Assembly: GCF_003664595.1 (NCBI RefSeq)
Contig: NZ_QXPZ01000054.1
Span: 1-48,782, forward strand
Length of the DNA stretch: 48,782 bases
Direction of reading: 5' to 3'
Origin: Atopobacter sp. AH10
Lineage (GTDB): Bacteria; Bacillota; Bacilli; Lactobacillales; Aerococcaceae
The translations under genes and the position numbers were made by a program. The notes beneath the pieces are model-generated. The model did not search any database, had not been told where the DNA came from, and saw only the letters and a list, made by a program, of their open reading frames with translations. The first letter of the stretch is position 1. Each line of letters begins with the position of its first letter. Shown one piece after another: positions 32,180 through 43,226 of the stretch.

Positions 32180-33094
32180 ATGAATCAGCCAAAAACATTT
32201 CAAGAAGTCATTCAAAAATTACAGGCTTTCTGGGGCAAACAAGGGTGTTTACTCCTTAACAGTTATGATGTAGAAAAAGGTGCGGGAACGATGAGTCCAT
32301 ATACTTTTTTAAGAGCTATTGGGCCAGAACCTTGGGCAGCTTGCTATGTTGAACCGAGTCGTCGTCCGGCAGATGGTCGATATGGGGAAAATCCTAACCG
32401 TTTATTTCAACACCACCAATTCCAAGTAGTGATTAAGCCTAATCCAAGTAATATTCAAGAACTTTATTTAAAAAGTTTGGAAGAAATAGGTATTAGTACC
32501 AAGGAACATGATATCCGCTTTGTGGAAGACAATTGGGAAAATCCTTCCATGGGTTGTGCCGGTGTGGGATGGGAAGTTTGGCTAGATGGGATGGAAGTTA
32601 CCCAGTTTACTTATTTCCAACAAGTAGGTGGATTAGCTTGCCAACCGGTTACTAGTGAGTTGACTTATGGTTTAGAACGTTTATGTTCCTATATTCAATC
32701 TGTTGATAGTGTATATGATATTGAATGGACCAAGGGTGTTAAATATGGAGATATTTTCTTCCAACCTGAAAAAGAACATTCAACCTATGCATTTGAAAAG
32801 AGCAATATTGACTATTTAAGACGTTGGTTTGATGAATATGAGGCAGAAGCACTAAAATTAATTGAACTTGGTATCGTTCATCCAGCCTATGATTATGTTT
32901 TAAAATGTTCTCATAGTTTTAACCTTCTAGATGCTCGTGGCGTCGTTTCTGTGTCAGAAAGAGCCCTTTATTTAAAACGAGTTCGTTCTATGGCAAGAGC
33001 TATCGCTAAGGCCTTTGTGAAAGAGAGAGAGGCGCTAGGATATCCTTTATTAAAAGGAAAAGAAGCAAGTGAAAGCCTTAAGGAGGAAGACTAA
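32180..33094 (+). CDS. glyQ: Glycyl-tRNA synthetase alpha subunit
   Basis: This is the 304-residue catalytic subunit of the bacterial alpha2-beta2 glycyl-tRNA synthetase. It shows [19 protein letters not shown] at the start, the ATP-binding [20 protein letters not shown] near residue 50, and the class II motif 3-like region [14 protein letters not shown] near 154. AGGAGG precedes the ATG. Its stop overlaps the glyS start by one base. Both subunits are under the glycine T-box. Confidence 0.97.
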   Translation: MNQPKTFQEVIQKLQAFWGKQGCLLLNSYDVEKGAGTMSPYTFLRAIGPEPWAACYVEPSRRPADGRYGENPNRLFQHHQFQVVIKPNPSNIQELYLKSLEEIGISTKEHDIRFVEDNWENPSMGCAGVGWEVWLDGMEVTQFTYFQQVGGLACQPVTSELTYGLERLCSYIQSVDSVYDIEWTKGVKYGDIFFQPEKEHSTYAFEKSNIDYLRRWFDEYEAEALKLIELGIVHPAYDYVLKCSHSFNLLDARGVVSVSERALYLKRVRSMARAIAKAFVKEREALGYPLLKGKEASESLKEED

Positions 33095-35139
33095 TGCATC
33101 AATTTTTACTTGAATGTGGTTTAGAAGAAATGCCATCATCGGTTATCGTGCCAGCAATGGAGCAATTGGATCAATTGGTTCGGCAAACATTAGATGATGA
33201 AGGGGTTCAATTTGAAAGTATTGAGCATTTTTCAACCCCAAGACGTTTAGCTATTCGGATTAATGGTTTACCTGATCGCCAAAAGGATAAAGTAGTCAAA
33301 CATAAAGGACCAAGTTACCGGATTGCCTACCAAGAAGGACAGGGATGGACTAAAGCTGCCCAAGGTTTTGTTAGGGGTAAGGGGGCTAGTCTAGAGGATA
33401 TCATTGTTGAAAAAGTTGGCGATGAGGACTATATTTTTGTCGAAGAAAAAATCGAAGGGAAGTCTATAGAAAGTATTGTCTCTCATTTTGCCGAACTTAT
33501 AGAAAAGATTAAATACCCTGTTTCAATGCATTGGGGCACACATACTTATGAATATATAAGGCCAGTTCACTGGTTAGTAGCCCTTTTAGATGATCAAGTC
33601 ATCCCTATGCAAGTGTTTGATATTCAGTCTGATCGTAAAACAAGAGGGCATCGTTTCTTCGGGCATGAGGTATCTTTAAATCACTCCAAAGATTATGAAG
33701 AGCTTCTAAGAGATCAACATGTGATTGCTGATAGAGCAGAACGCCAGTTGATGATTCGACAACAATTAAGTCAATTGACTGAAGAAAAGGGTATGCGTCT
33801 AGAGGAAGATCAAGAGCTATTAGATGAAGTGACTGATCTTGTTGAATATCCTCAAGCTATTATGGGGGATTTTTCTGACAAATATTTGCGTATCCCTGAT
33901 GAAGTTTTAATCACAACGATGAAAGATCACCAACGTTTCTTTGCGGTTAGGGATCAAAAAGGAGCCTTGTTGCCACACTTTGTGACTTTCGCCAATGGTA
34001 GTAAAGTATCCATTGATTTAGTTCGAAAGGGAAATGAAAAAGTGCTGGTGGCTCGTCTTGAAGATGCTCTCTTTTTCTATCAAGAAGATATGAATAAATC
34101 CATTGATTTCTTTAATCAAGGACTTGAAAAATTATTGGTGCACCGTTTAATCGGGACGATGGCCGAAAAACAAGTTAGGGTTAGCTCGCTTGTAGAAAGT
34201 TTCTCCAAGCAAGTCAACTTGTCAGGGGAAGAACAAGATAAACTAAAACGAGCGGCAAGTATTTATAAATTTGATTTGATTAGCCAAACTGTACAAGAAT
34301 TACCTGAACTACAAGGTAAAATAGGGGGAGACTTAGCGCTTTATTTTGGGGAAGACCCTCTAGTTGCTCTTTCTATTAGAGAGCAATATCTGCCTACAGG
34401 GGCATCCAGTCAATTACCAAGTCATGCTGTTTCGGCCGCTTTAGCCTTTCTAGATAAATTGGATAGTATTATTACTTTCTTTAAAGCAGGCTTAAAACCT
34501 TCTAGTTCTAATGATCCATACGGCTTGCGTCGCCAAGCTAATGGGATGGTAGATATCTTGATTGATCAAAGATGGTCTATCGATTGGAATGAGTTGTTTT
34601 TAAATATGGCAGAACTTTATCATTTAAGCGATGAAGAAGTTGAAGAAGTGTTCCATTTCTTGCTCGACCGCTTGGCTTATAAGTTGGGAGATCAAGGGGT
34701 TCGTGATGATGTCATCGCTGCCGTTAAGGAAGCTCATCCAACAGATTTTGTTCGGATGTATGAAGCGGCTCATGCCCTTCAAAACGATTTTATTAAAGAA
34801 GAATTTAAAGTGATAGTAGAAAATCTCAGTCGTGTTAGTCGCCTTTTGAAAAAAACAGAAGAGGAAGGTAAAAAGATAGGAGAGGTGAATCCAAGTCTCT
34901 TTGAGAGCAAGAGCGAAGCTTCCTTAAACAAGTATTTGCTAGAGTTTAAGGCGAGTGACCTTTCTAGTGATTATAGAAGCTTGTGGACTTTGGCACCAAT
35001 AATCCAATCCTTCTTCGAAGAAAATATGATTATGGTAGATAATCAAGAGGTTCAAGCGAATCGTTTAGGACTTCTTAAAAACTGCCGTCAGCTGATTAAA
35101 CGAATTGGTGATTTTTCTCTATTACAAGTCAAAAGATAA
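33094..35139 (+). CDS. glyS: Glycyl-tRNA synthetase beta subunit
   Basis: This 681-residue subunit carries tRNA recognition. It starts with [15 protein letters not shown], and [10 protein letters not shown] lies near residue 150. It has the family's [10 protein letters not shown] segment near 280 and HD-like and C-terminal anticodon-binding domains, including [13 protein letters not shown] near 470. GGAGG lies upstream within glyQ. obg follows after 10 bases without a terminator, so the T-box may also affect obg and the acyltransferase gene. Confidence 0.96.
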   Translation: MHQFLLECGLEEMPSSVIVPAMEQLDQLVRQTLDDEGVQFESIEHFSTPRRLAIRINGLPDRQKDKVVKHKGPSYRIAYQEGQGWTKAAQGFVRGKGASLEDIIVEKVGDEDYIFVEEKIEGKSIESIVSHFAELIEKIKYPVSMHWGTHTYEYIRPVHWLVALLDDQVIPMQVFDIQSDRKTRGHRFFGHEVSLNHSKDYEELLRDQHVIADRAERQLMIRQQLSQLTEEKGMRLEEDQELLDEVTDLVEYPQAIMGDFSDKYLRIPDEVLITTMKDHQRFFAVRDQKGALLPHFVTFANGSKVSIDLVRKGNEKVLVARLEDALFFYQEDMNKSIDFFNQGLEKLLVHRLIGTMAEKQVRVSSLVESFSKQVNLSGEEQDKLKRAASIYKFDLISQTVQELPELQGKIGGDLALYFGEDPLVALSIREQYLPTGASSQLPSHAVSAALAFLDKLDSIITFFKAGLKPSSSNDPYGLRRQANGMVDILIDQRWSIDWNELFLNMAELYHLSDEEVEEVFHFLLDRLAYKLGDQGVRDDVIAAVKEAHPTDFVRMYEAAHALQNDFIKEEFKVIVENLSRVSRLLKKTEEEGKKIGEVNPSLFESKSEASLNKYLLEFKASDLSSDYRSLWTLAPIIQSFFEENMIMVDNQEVQANRLGLLKNCRQLIKRIGDFSLLQVKR

Positions 35140-35149
35140 GGAGAAAAGC

Positions 35150-36445
35150 ATGTCATTTTTTTACGATCGTGCAAAAGTCTTTGTGAGAGGCGGTAAAGGC
35201 GGAGATGGAATGGTTGCTTTCCGCCGAGAAAAATATGTTCCTGATGGTGGTCCAGCAGGTGGTGATGGTGGACGTGGTGGCGATGTTGTTTTCCGTGTAG
35301 ATGATGGCTTACGTACACTGTTAGATTTTCGCTTTAATCCCCATTTTTATGCTGATGCAGGTGAGAATGGTAAGTCTAAGAGCATGTATGGACGTGGAGC
35401 GGATGACCTTGTGGTTAGAGTGCCAGCCGGAACGATAGTTAAACGTGAAGAAACCGGAGAAGTGATAGCGGATTTAACTGAACATGGGCAATCAGTTGTT
35501 GTCGCAAAGGGCGGTCGTGGCGGACGTGGTAACAAGCGTTTTGCCACTCACGCTAACCCAGCACCAGCCATTGCAGAAAATGGAGAGCCTGGGGAAGAAT
35601 GGACACTAATTTTGGAATTAAAACTGATTGCGGATGTTGGGTTAGTTGGCTTCCCTTCTGTTGGGAAGTCTACCCTCTTATCCGTTGTATCAGCGGCTAA
35701 GCCAAAGATTGCAGACTATCCATTCACTACCTTAACGCCACAATTGGGGATGGTTGAAGTGGCCCCCGGGGAATCATTTGTTATGGCAGACCTGCCTGGC
35801 TTGATTGAAGGGGCTTCAGAAGGGGTAGGATTAGGGATGCAATTCCTTCGTCATGTCGAACGTTGCCTTTTATTAGTACATGTGCTCGATATGAGTGGGC
35901 AATCATCTAGGGATCCTTTTCATGATTACCAAGTTATCTTAAAAGAGTTAGGGAAATATCATGAGAAGCTTTTGAAACGCCCGATGATTATTTTAGCGAA
36001 TAAGATGGAAACGCCAGAAGCTCCTGAAACGTTGAAAGTGTTTAAGGATAAATTTAAAGATTGCTATGGCTATGAAGCTGAAGTATTTGAAGCATCTACC
36101 TATAAGAAGCAGGGGATTAAGGCTTTCATAGAAGCTGTATACAAATCGTTAAAAGAAGCCGAATTTGTGCCACTGGAAGAAGAGAAAGTAAATGAAGCGC
36201 GCTTGTATCAAATAGAGGATGACTTACCATTTACTATTCATCGTGAAAGTGATGGATCGTTTGTCCTTTCCGGTCAAAAAATCGAAAAATTGTATGCCAT
36301 GACTAACTTTAATCATGATGAAAGCATCCGACGTTTTTCACGTCAGTTACGTGGAATGGGTGTTGATGACGCCTTACGTGAAAAAGGAGCGAGAAACGGA
36401 GATCTTGTGCATTTAGTAGACTTTACCTTCGAATTTTTGGACTAG
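35150..36445 (+). CDS. obgE: Obg GTPase
   Basis: This 431-residue essential GTPase acts in 50S ribosome assembly and in the stress response. The glycine-rich Obg fold covers residues 1-158 ([28 protein letters not shown] as separate repeats). The G domain has [11 protein letters not shown] (G1) near 165, [11 protein letters not shown] (G3) near 212 and NKME (G4) near 283. The C-terminal OCT domain covers residues 355-431. The ATG at 35150 follows AAGGAGA; an earlier in-frame codon lies inside glyS. It is co-transcribed with glyQS and the downstream acyltransferase. Confidence 0.95.
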   Translation: MSFFYDRAKVFVRGGKGGDGMVAFRREKYVPDGGPAGGDGGRGGDVVFRVDDGLRTLLDFRFNPHFYADAGENGKSKSMYGRGADDLVVRVPAGTIVKREETGEVIADLTEHGQSVVVAKGGRGGRGNKRFATHANPAPAIAENGEPGEEWTLILELKLIADVGLVGFPSVGKSTLLSVVSAAKPKIADYPFTTLTPQLGMVEVAPGESFVMADLPGLIEGASEGVGLGMQFLRHVERCLLLVHVLDMSGQSSRDPFHDYQVILKELGKYHEKLLKRPMIILANKMETPEAPETLKVFKDKFKDCYGYEAEVFEASTYKKQGIKAFIEAVYKSLKEAEFVPLEEEKVNEARLYQIEDDLPFTIHRESDGSFVLSGQKIEKLYAMTNFNHDESIRRFSRQLRGMGVDDALREKGARNGDLVHLVDFTFEFLD

Positions 36446-36457
36446 GAGGGATCGTCT

Positions 36458-38521
36458 ATGCAAGATAACAAAAATAAAAGATGGTTATCTTTGGATGGGA
36501 TTCGAGGCTTAGCTATTTTGAGCATTATTGCCTATCATGTCTCGCCTCATCGTTTTTCAGCAGGATTTTTAGGGGTAGATGCCTTTTTATTCCTTTCTGG
36601 ATATTTGACTTTACTGGGGTTGAAAAAGCAAGAAGCCCAATCAAAAGGCTTAGCTTTTGGTAAATTAGTGAAGAAGAGGGTGAGAAAAGTATGGCGACCA
36701 ATGGCTATTTTGTTTATTGGTATACTGGCCTATCTTTTCCTTTTCATTCCCGATTTTCTCTTTAATAGTCGCGCCAATGTCGTAACGTCTCTCTTATTTG
36801 TGAGCAATTTCTACCAAATCCATCATGGGGTGAGCTATTTCTCCCAATTTTTAACGCCGAATGTCTTCACTCATCTTTGGTATCTGGCTCTGTATATGCA
36901 ATTGACCTTAATATTTCCCTTACTTGTTCATTTGCTTTATCAATTAGTGAAAGATAGATCGTATCATCGATGGATCTACTTGGCTTTGGCTATTCTTTCT
37001 GCCTTATTAATGGGCATTAAATTTCATCCAGGAGCAGATCCAACCCGTGTTTATTATGGGGCAGATACAAGGGCATTTTCCTTTCTATTGGGGGCTTTTT
37101 TAGCCGAAATATGGGACTATAATTCAGAATTAGATGAGCGTTTAAAGGCTAAAAGTAAATTTTTCCCATTCATTTCCCTTGTTACAGCGCTAGCTATTTT
37201 GTATTTGTCGATCAATTTGACGGATGCTTCGGCTGTTACCTATCGATTTGGTATGTGGTTTTTCGATTTGCTGTTGATGGGCTTTGTCTTAAGTTTAAGT
37301 CAAGATAATCAACTAACGAATCGACTATTAAGGACAAGACCTTTACAATATTTTGCGAGTAGGAGTTTATATCTTTATCTGTGGTATTACCCGATTTTGC
37401 TTATTTATGAAAAGAAAATGGGTGCTCTAGAATGGCCAGCATTTTGTCATATAATTTGTCAATCCTTATTTATTGTTGCTTTAGCCGAACTCGCCTATCG
37501 TATAGATCAGCGGAAAGTAATGGTGATTTTTAGCAAACGCTTTTGGAAGAAAGTTTATCAATTAGTGAATAAATCTTTCAAGCATGGTCATTTTTACGCT
37601 GCGGAAACTTTAGCTGTTTTACTTATTTTGTTCATTCCATCTCTTGCTTTAGCAGGGTTCTTAACTGCGAAATCAGGTCAAGATCCTCGAGCTTTAGCTT
37701 TTGAACAAGAATTAAAAGAACAAAAGAAAGATTTAGATAAGTTAAAGCAAGATACATCTAGGAGAGCAGTAAGCAATAAAGTCAAGTCAAAAGCGAAGCA
37801 GGATGCCTTTGAAGACTCTGGAAAATCTAAGGATCAAGCACGAACGAGTAAATCATCTAAGAAATCCCATAAGGATCAGTCGACCCCTATTAATCACGTG
37901 AAGGGTTTAAGTCGTCATGAACAATTAGTGACTAGTCAATTAGATATTACCTTTTATGGGGATTCAGTATTGCTCGCTAGCCAAGAACCTCTCTTGACTA
38001 TATTCCCAAAAGCAACAATTAATGGGAAAGTTGGGCGCCAGCTCTATCAAAGTATTGATGATGTGAAGTGGTTGGCTGACCAACAGAAATTAGGCGATGT
38101 CGTAGTTTTTCTTTTGGGAACTAATGGAGGATTTTCAGATGATCAGCTAGATCAACTGATCAAAAATGTGGGTAAGCGCCCCGTCTTTTTAGTCAATGTT
38201 AGCGAGGATCGTTCTTGGGAAAGCGAGGTCAATCATTCCCTTTATAAAGCTAGCAAGCGCTATAAAAATGTTTATTTAGTCAACTGGAAGAAGATAGCGA
38301 CTGAGCATCCAGAATACTTCAGAGAAGATTTAGTTCATCCTACTGAAGAAGGGTCTAAAAAATTAGCTATAGAAATTGCTAAACAGATTACTCAAGTCCT
38401 AGATAAAAAAGATCAGGGTCACAAAAAGAATAAAGACAAAAAAACGACTAAGAAAAGTAACACATCAAGTAAAAAATCGAGCAAAAAGAAAAGTTCTCTA
38501 TCGATTAAACCAGCGAATTAG
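36458..38521 (+). CDS. OatA-like acyltransferase (acyltransferase-3 plus SGNH domain)
   Basis: This 687-residue membrane enzyme resembles OatA, which O-acetylates MurNAc in peptidoglycan and confers lysozyme resistance. The first 360 residues form the acyltransferase-3 domain with about ten membrane helices, including SLDGIRGLAILSIIAYH and FLGVDAFLFLSGYL. A further helix near 388 leads to an external part with a charged linker (430-480). The SGNH hydrolase domain has FYGDSVLLA near 504 (Ser), LLGTNGGFS (Asn) near 550 and the DLVHPTEEG Asp-His pair near 625. The last 37 residues are lysine- and serine-rich, which is unusual. The ribosome binding site is AGGAGG. Confidence 0.88.
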   Translation: MQDNKNKRWLSLDGIRGLAILSIIAYHVSPHRFSAGFLGVDAFLFLSGYLTLLGLKKQEAQSKGLAFGKLVKKRVRKVWRPMAILFIGILAYLFLFIPDFLFNSRANVVTSLLFVSNFYQIHHGVSYFSQFLTPNVFTHLWYLALYMQLTLIFPLLVHLLYQLVKDRSYHRWIYLALAILSALLMGIKFHPGADPTRVYYGADTRAFSFLLGAFLAEIWDYNSELDERLKAKSKFFPFISLVTALAILYLSINLTDASAVTYRFGMWFFDLLLMGFVLSLSQDNQLTNRLLRTRPLQYFASRSLYLYLWYYPILLIYEKKMGALEWPAFCHIICQSLFIVALAELAYRIDQRKVMVIFSKRFWKKVYQLVNKSFKHGHFYAAETLAVLLILFIPSLALAGFLTAKSGQDPRALAFEQELKEQKKDLDKLKQDTSRRAVSNKVKSKAKQDAFEDSGKSKDQARTSKSSKKSHKDQSTPINHVKGLSRHEQLVTSQLDITFYGDSVLLASQEPLLTIFPKATINGKVGRQLYQSIDDVKWLADQQKLGDVVVFLLGTNGGFSDDQLDQLIKNVGKRPVFLVNVSEDRSWESEVNHSLYKASKRYKNVYLVNWKKIATEHPEYFREDLVHPTEEGSKKLAIEIAKQITQVLDKKDQGHKKNKDKKTTKKSNTSSKKSSKKKSSLSIKPAN

Positions 38522-38548
38522 TCGATTAGGAAAAGCTGATCGACAAAA

Positions 38549-38590
38549 GGACTCATTAGGGAGCTGTTGCCTCTTTAGTGAGTCCATTTG
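38549..38590 (+). terminator. Terminator after the OatA-like gene
   Basis: GGACTCA (38549-38555) pairs with TGAGTCC (38579-38585), with further inner pairing (TAGGGAG / CCTCTTTA). A T-rich tail follows. It closes the T-box operon. Confidence 0.7.
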
Positions 38591-38618
38591 TCTGTTTTAG
38601 GGGAATAAAGGAGGGTTT

Positions 38619-39554
38619 ATGGAATTAGAATTTTTAGGTACTGGTGCTGGGGTGCCGTCTAAGCAAAGAAATGTGACCAGCATTGCACTAAAACTCTTAG
38701 ACGAAAGAAATGAAGTTTGGCTATTTGATTGCGGTGAAGCAACGCAACATCAAATTCTTCACACGACGCTTAAGCCAAGAAAAATAAGTAAAATATTTAT
38801 CTCCCATCTACATGGGGATCATATTTTTGGCTTGCCTGGATTTTTATCTTCTAGGTCACATCAAGGAGGTGATGAGCCTATTGATTTATATGGGCCAAAA
38901 GGACTTAAAGAATATGTTGAAACTAGTTTGAAGTTATCTCAAACGAAAATAGGCTATGCCTTATATTTTCACGAGATTGAGGAAGACGGGCTAATTATGG
39001 AAGATGAGAGTTTTAGAGTGCTCGTTAAAAAATTAGCACATTCGGTTCCCTCTTATGGTTATCGCATTGAAGAGAAAGATCAATTGGGGCACTTGGATGC
39101 TCAAAAATTGATGGAAGATGGCTTGCCAGCAGGACCACTTTTTGGCCAATTAAAAACAAAAGGGCAAGTAGAGTATGCTGGAAAAACATATAATAGGGAA
39201 GATTATCTTAGTCCAGATATCAAAGGACGAATCATTACCATCATTATGGATACCAGATCTTGTCCGTCAGAGAAAATATTGGCTCAGGGAGCTGATATGT
39301 TAATTCACGAGGCTACTTTCGGGCTCGATGATACTAAACTTGCTTATCGTTATTTCCATTCTTCCATTCAAGATGTGGCTAGTCTAGCTAAAGAGGTAGG
39401 AGTAAAGAATCTATGTTTAACGCATATTAGTTCTAGATATGTTGGCCCTCTCCTCAAAGAATTTATCAAAGAAGCAAAAGCCGCTTTCCCATCTGTGCGA
39501 GTTGTTAAAGATTTAGAAATCCTTCCAGTAGAAAGGCGGGAGATTGATGGGTAA
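38619..39554 (+). CDS. rnz: Ribonuclease Z
   Basis: This 311-residue metallo-beta-lactamase-fold endonuclease trims the 3' ends of tRNA precursors. The signature SHLHGDHIFGLPGFL, with the HxHxDH zinc site, is near residue 61. Further ligands are in AHSVPSYGYR near 141, MDTRSCPSE near 209 and LTHISSRY near 269. The central insertion (exosite arm) at about 150-195 marks the long-form bacterial RNase Z. GGAGGG precedes the ATG. Its stop overlaps the next gene by 8 bases. Confidence 0.95.
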   Translation: MELEFLGTGAGVPSKQRNVTSIALKLLDERNEVWLFDCGEATQHQILHTTLKPRKISKIFISHLHGDHIFGLPGFLSSRSHQGGDEPIDLYGPKGLKEYVETSLKLSQTKIGYALYFHEIEEDGLIMEDESFRVLVKKLAHSVPSYGYRIEEKDQLGHLDAQKLMEDGLPAGPLFGQLKTKGQVEYAGKTYNREDYLSPDIKGRIITIIMDTRSCPSEKILAQGADMLIHEATFGLDDTKLAYRYFHSSIQDVASLAKEVGVKNLCLTHISSRYVGPLLKEFIKEAKAAFPSVRVVKDLEILPVERREIDG

Positions 39555-40326
39555 TAAGTTAAGCGGAAAACGAATTATGATTACAGGAGCTAGTTCAGGT
39601 ATAGGGAAGGAAATAGCCTTTTTATGCGCCAAAGAGGGGGCTCATTTAATCTTACTTGGCCGAAATCATGAAAGATTAGTGGAGGTCGCTCTAAAGTGTG
39701 GAAAAGACTGTGATCTTTTGGAGTCGGACTTGCTTAAGGAAGAAGACGTTAAAAAGATTGCTAAGAAAATAGCTGAAGAAAAGAGATTGGATGTTTTGAT
39801 TAACTGTGCTGGATTTGGACGAATGGAAGCTTTCGATCAACTTTCAGCAGGAGAAATGGTAGACATGTTTCAGGTGAATGTCTTATCGACCATTTTTTTG
39901 ACGCAAAAAGCTGTAGAAAAAATGAAGAAACAAGGGTATGGACATGTGATGACGATCGCTTCTCAAGCAGGTAAGATTCCAACACCTAAGTCTTCTATAT
40001 ATTCAGCGACAAAAAGCGCCCTCATTGCCTATCATGATGCCTTACGCTTAGAACTGTATAGGACCCCTATACATATCACAACGGTAAATCCTGGTCCAGT
40101 AGATACACCTTTCTTTGATCTAGCAGATAAGTCTGGGATGTATCTAAAACGAATCAAACATTTTGTTCTAAAGCCCGATCAATTGGCTCAAAAAATGCTT
40201 AAAGCGATTGGTAGCTCTAAAAGAGAAATCAACCAACCTTTTCTAATGGAATTAGCAGGACGATTCTATCGCCTATTTCCTAAATTGGGAGATTTTATTG
40301 TTGTGCATCTTTTTTCGTTTAAATAA
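39547..40326 (+). CDS. Short-chain dehydrogenase/reductase (SDR)
   Basis: This is a 259-residue classical SDR. The NAD(P)-binding TGASSGIG motif is near residue 14, CAGFGRME (the usual NNAG position) near 86, the catalytic Ser in IASQAG near 138, and YSATKSAL (YxxxK) near 151. The substrate cannot be inferred. It resembles the general SDR found beside rnz and recJ in lactic acid bacteria. The ATG at 39547 is preceded by GGGAG and overlaps the end of rnz. The enzyme should be soluble and active, since all catalytic residues are present. Confidence 0.9.
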   Translation: MGNKLSGKRIMITGASSGIGKEIAFLCAKEGAHLILLGRNHERLVEVALKCGKDCDLLESDLLKEEDVKKIAKKIAEEKRLDVLINCAGFGRMEAFDQLSAGEMVDMFQVNVLSTIFLTQKAVEKMKKQGYGHVMTIASQAGKIPTPKSSIYSATKSALIAYHDALRLELYRTPIHITTVNPGPVDTPFFDLADKSGMYLKRIKHFVLKPDQLAQKMLKAIGSSKREINQPFLMELAGRFYRLFPKLGDFIVVHLFSFK

Positions 40327-40337
40327 GGAGGTAGAGT

Positions 40338-42620
40338 ATGAAGTGGCTGTTGCCAACTCCTTTAAGTGAGGAAGAAAGACAATTTATTGAAAAAACCGCG
40401 AAGGAATTGGATATAGATTCAGAACTAATTGCTCTACTCTATAGGAGAGGAATTCGAAAAGAAGAGGAGATGGAGACTTTTTTACATCCATCGTTTAAAG
40501 ACTACCATGATCCTTTTTTATTACATGACATGGGCAGGGCTATTGAACGCTTGCGGGAAGCTTTAAATAAGGACGAGCCAATTTTGATTTATGGAGACTA
40601 TGACGCTGATGGCATGACAGCAACTAGTATTGCCTTGGAAGGGTTAGAATCTATTGGAGCGAATGTTCACTACTACCTTCCCAACCGTTTTACAGATGGT
40701 TATGGGCCAAACAAAGAAGTGTACAAATATTATATCGATCAAGGTATTCAACTTATTTTAACGGTCGACAATGGCGTGTCCGGTCACGAAGCGATTGCCT
40801 ATGCGCAGGAACGTGGGGTAGATGTGATTGTCACTGACCACCATGATCTACCGGATGAATTACCCAATGCCTATGCGATTGTCCATCCTAGACACCCTGG
40901 CGCACAATATCCTTTTGGAGATTTATGCGGAGCTGGTGTAGCCTTAAAATTAGTTCATGCCTTAACGGGTGAATTCCCAAGTGATCTGGTTGATTTAGCG
41001 GCTATTGGGACGATAGCTGACTTAGTGAGTTTAACGGATGAAAATCGATTTATTGTAAAATCTGGTTTAGCCATGATGAATGAGGGGCATCGCTTAGGAC
41101 TCCAAATTTTGCTTCAGCAATTGCCTCGCCCTCTTGAAGGGCCAATGACTGAACAAACTGTAGCTTTTACAATAGCTCCCCGTCTCAATGCATTAGGACG
41201 CCTGAAAGATCCTAATCCTGCTGTTGAATTGTTGACGACTTTTGATGAGGAGAGAGCCAGTGAATTAGCTCAAGAACTGGAGAAAGTCAATCAAGAACGG
41301 ATGGATTTAGTTAATGAAGCTAGTCAACGTGCCATGGAAATGGTCGGCCAGAACCCTAAAGAAAAAATTCTTGTCGTCTATCAAGCTGATTTTCATCAAG
41401 GCATTTTAGGGATAGTTGCCAGTCGTTTGTTGGAACATTATCAACGTCCTGTTATTGTTTTAGGAGACGATAGCAAGGGAGGGAAAATAAAGGGATCTGG
41501 TCGTTCTACGCCTTCTATCCATCTTTTCCATCTCCTTCAAAAAGTATCAGATAGTTTGCTCGTTTTTGGTGGACATGCTCAGGCTGCAGGGATGACTCTT
41601 GAAAAAAATAAGCTGGAAGAGTTTATCACAGCCTTAGAGGATCAAATGTCAGACCGCTTATTAGAGGAAGCTAGTCAAGAAGTTGATATGCTACTTAGCC
41701 CAGATCGCCTGACTGAAGATTTCTATAAGAACTTAAACCGGTTAGCACCTTTTGGATCGCATTTTCCGCTACCCTTACTAGGATTGATGAAAACGAGTAT
41801 TCATGATGTTAAAGCAATCGGTTCTCAAAAAGAACATTTAAAAGGGAAAGTAGGACCGCTAGCTTTTATTGCTTTTCGATTCGGTAATCAAGAAAAACTT
41901 TTGCAAGAATCCGAGGGGCTAAATGTCTTTGGTCATCTTGGACTAAATTATTGGCAAGGGAAAGCTCAAGTCCAACTGCAGGTAAAAGGCTTTGAAAGGA
42001 TTGGTAAGCGCTGGGTTGATCAACGCAAATCCAAGATTGAATCCTCTTGGCTACATTTAGAGAATACCCTATATGTGATTGAAACAACTCGGATAAAAAA
42101 TTGGTTACAGCCAAAACTTGGGAATGGGTCATTTGTGACAAGCTATAATGAATTAGATCAAGTAGAAGGTCAATTTGAAAGAGTTGTGTTATTGGAATGT
42201 CCACTGGTATCTTTTGAGCATAGAAAGTTATCTTTTTCAATGGCTGATGAAATTTGGCTGATTGCATTTCGCTTTTATCATTACCTCGAAAGAGCTATAC
42301 CAAGCAAAGAAAAGTTTGCATCCGTTTATCGGCAATTAAAGCCAGGTCAACCACAAGCTATTCAGGATCTGTTAGATAGCGAGCAATTGGAAATGGATGA
42401 AGACAAGCTCCGTTTCGTCTTGAAGGTGTTTTCTGAATTAAATTTTGTTATACTAGAAAAGGATCAAGTGACTAGGGCGCTACACCCTAAAGCCATCGAC
42501 CTAAATCAATCAGAGCTTCTTCAAAAACGTATAGAAGCTGCAAAGGTTGAGCGATTTTTTGCCTATCAACCGCTGAAAACAATTGTATCAACTATTAGCA
42601 TTAAGAATGAGGATGAGTGA
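40338..42620 (+). CDS. recJ: Single-stranded DNA exonuclease RecJ
   Basis: This 760-residue DHH-superfamily 5'-3' exonuclease acts in recombination and mismatch repair. The motifs are [17 protein letters not shown] near residue 80, [13 protein letters not shown] near 137, [10 protein letters not shown] near 158 and the DHHA1 part with GIVASRL and [11 protein letters not shown] near 415. A long C-terminal extension beyond residue 560 is typical of Firmicute RecJ and less conserved. AAGGAGG precedes the ATG. The stop lies two bases before the apt start, so the two are coupled, as is usual in Firmicutes. Confidence 0.95.
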   Translation: MKWLLPTPLSEEERQFIEKTAKELDIDSELIALLYRRGIRKEEEMETFLHPSFKDYHDPFLLHDMGRAIERLREALNKDEPILIYGDYDADGMTATSIALEGLESIGANVHYYLPNRFTDGYGPNKEVYKYYIDQGIQLILTVDNGVSGHEAIAYAQERGVDVIVTDHHDLPDELPNAYAIVHPRHPGAQYPFGDLCGAGVALKLVHALTGEFPSDLVDLAAIGTIADLVSLTDENRFIVKSGLAMMNEGHRLGLQILLQQLPRPLEGPMTEQTVAFTIAPRLNALGRLKDPNPAVELLTTFDEERASELAQELEKVNQERMDLVNEASQRAMEMVGQNPKEKILVVYQADFHQGILGIVASRLLEHYQRPVIVLGDDSKGGKIKGSGRSTPSIHLFHLLQKVSDSLLVFGGHAQAAGMTLEKNKLEEFITALEDQMSDRLLEEASQEVDMLLSPDRLTEDFYKNLNRLAPFGSHFPLPLLGLMKTSIHDVKAIGSQKEHLKGKVGPLAFIAFRFGNQEKLLQESEGLNVFGHLGLNYWQGKAQVQLQVKGFERIGKRWVDQRKSKIESSWLHLENTLYVIETTRIKNWLQPKLGNGSFVTSYNELDQVEGQFERVVLLECPLVSFEHRKLSFSMADEIWLIAFRFYHYLERAIPSKEKFASVYRQLKPGQPQAIQDLLDSEQLEMDEDKLRFVLKVFSELNFVILEKDQVTRALHPKAIDLNQSELLQKRIEAAKVERFFAYQPLKTIVSTISIKNEDE

Positions 42621-42622
42621 GT

Positions 42623-43135
42623 ATGGATTTCTATCAATATGTGGCTTCGATTCCAGATTATCCAGAAAAAGGAATTATTTTTCGGGATATTACACCATTA
42701 ATGGCGGATGGGGAAGCTTATCGTAAGGCCACACAAGCAATTGTGGACTATGCTAAAAATAAAGATGTAGAAATGATTGTCGGCCCAGAAGCAAGGGGCT
42801 TTATTGTGGGTTGCCCTGTTGCTTATGAATTAGGTGTGGGATTTGCCCCTGCTCGTAAGAAGGGCAAGCTTCCTCGTGAAACTGTCGAAGTAAGTTATGA
42901 CCTTGAATATGGGCAAGCTTCCTTGAATTTACATAAAGATGCTATCAAAAAGGGACAACGAGTTTTAATTTGTGACGACCTTCTAGCGACGGGAGGAACT
43001 ATTCAAGCGACAATCGATTTAGTTGAAAGCTTGGGTGGTATCGTTGTCGGCACAGCTTTCTTGATTGAGTTAAAGGATCTCAAGGGGCGTGACCGGATCA
43101 AGGGTTATGACATTTTCACCTTAATGGAATATTAG
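42623..43135 (+). CDS. apt: Adenine phosphoribosyltransferase
   Basis: This 170-residue purine salvage enzyme makes AMP from adenine and PRPP. It shows [16 protein letters not shown] near residue 14, [10 protein letters not shown] near 58 and the PRPP-binding motif [16 protein letters not shown] near 115. The ATG at 42623 gives the normal family length; a GTG at 42617 is possible but nearer the ribosome binding site GAGG. It closes the rnz-SDR-recJ-apt group before a bidirectional terminator. Confidence 0.95.
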   Translation: MDFYQYVASIPDYPEKGIIFRDITPLMADGEAYRKATQAIVDYAKNKDVEMIVGPEARGFIVGCPVAYELGVGFAPARKKGKLPRETVEVSYDLEYGQASLNLHKDAIKKGQRVLICDDLLATGGTIQATIDLVESLGGIVVGTAFLIELKDLKGRDRIKGYDIFTLMEY

Positions 43136-43140
43136 GTCAA

Positions 43141-43180
43141 AAAAAGAGCCTACGTTGTTTTACGTGGGCTCTTTAACTTT
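43141..43180. terminator. Bidirectional terminator between apt and lexA
   Basis: AAAGAGCCTACGT pairs with ACGTGGGCTCTTT across a short loop. An A run lies before the stem and a T-rich stretch after it, so both converging genes can be stopped here. Confidence 0.88.
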
Positions 43181-43226
43181 TCTGCAATAGGGTATGGTAG
43201 GGTGAAAGAGAAATGGACTATCAGTC

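Noticed and set aside
38400-38521. Lysine-rich tail of the OatA-like protein as a frameshift product
   Set aside because: The tail follows an intact SGNH domain, the frame is uninterrupted, and the linker near residues 430-480 has the same Lys/Ser style, so it looks like genuine protein.
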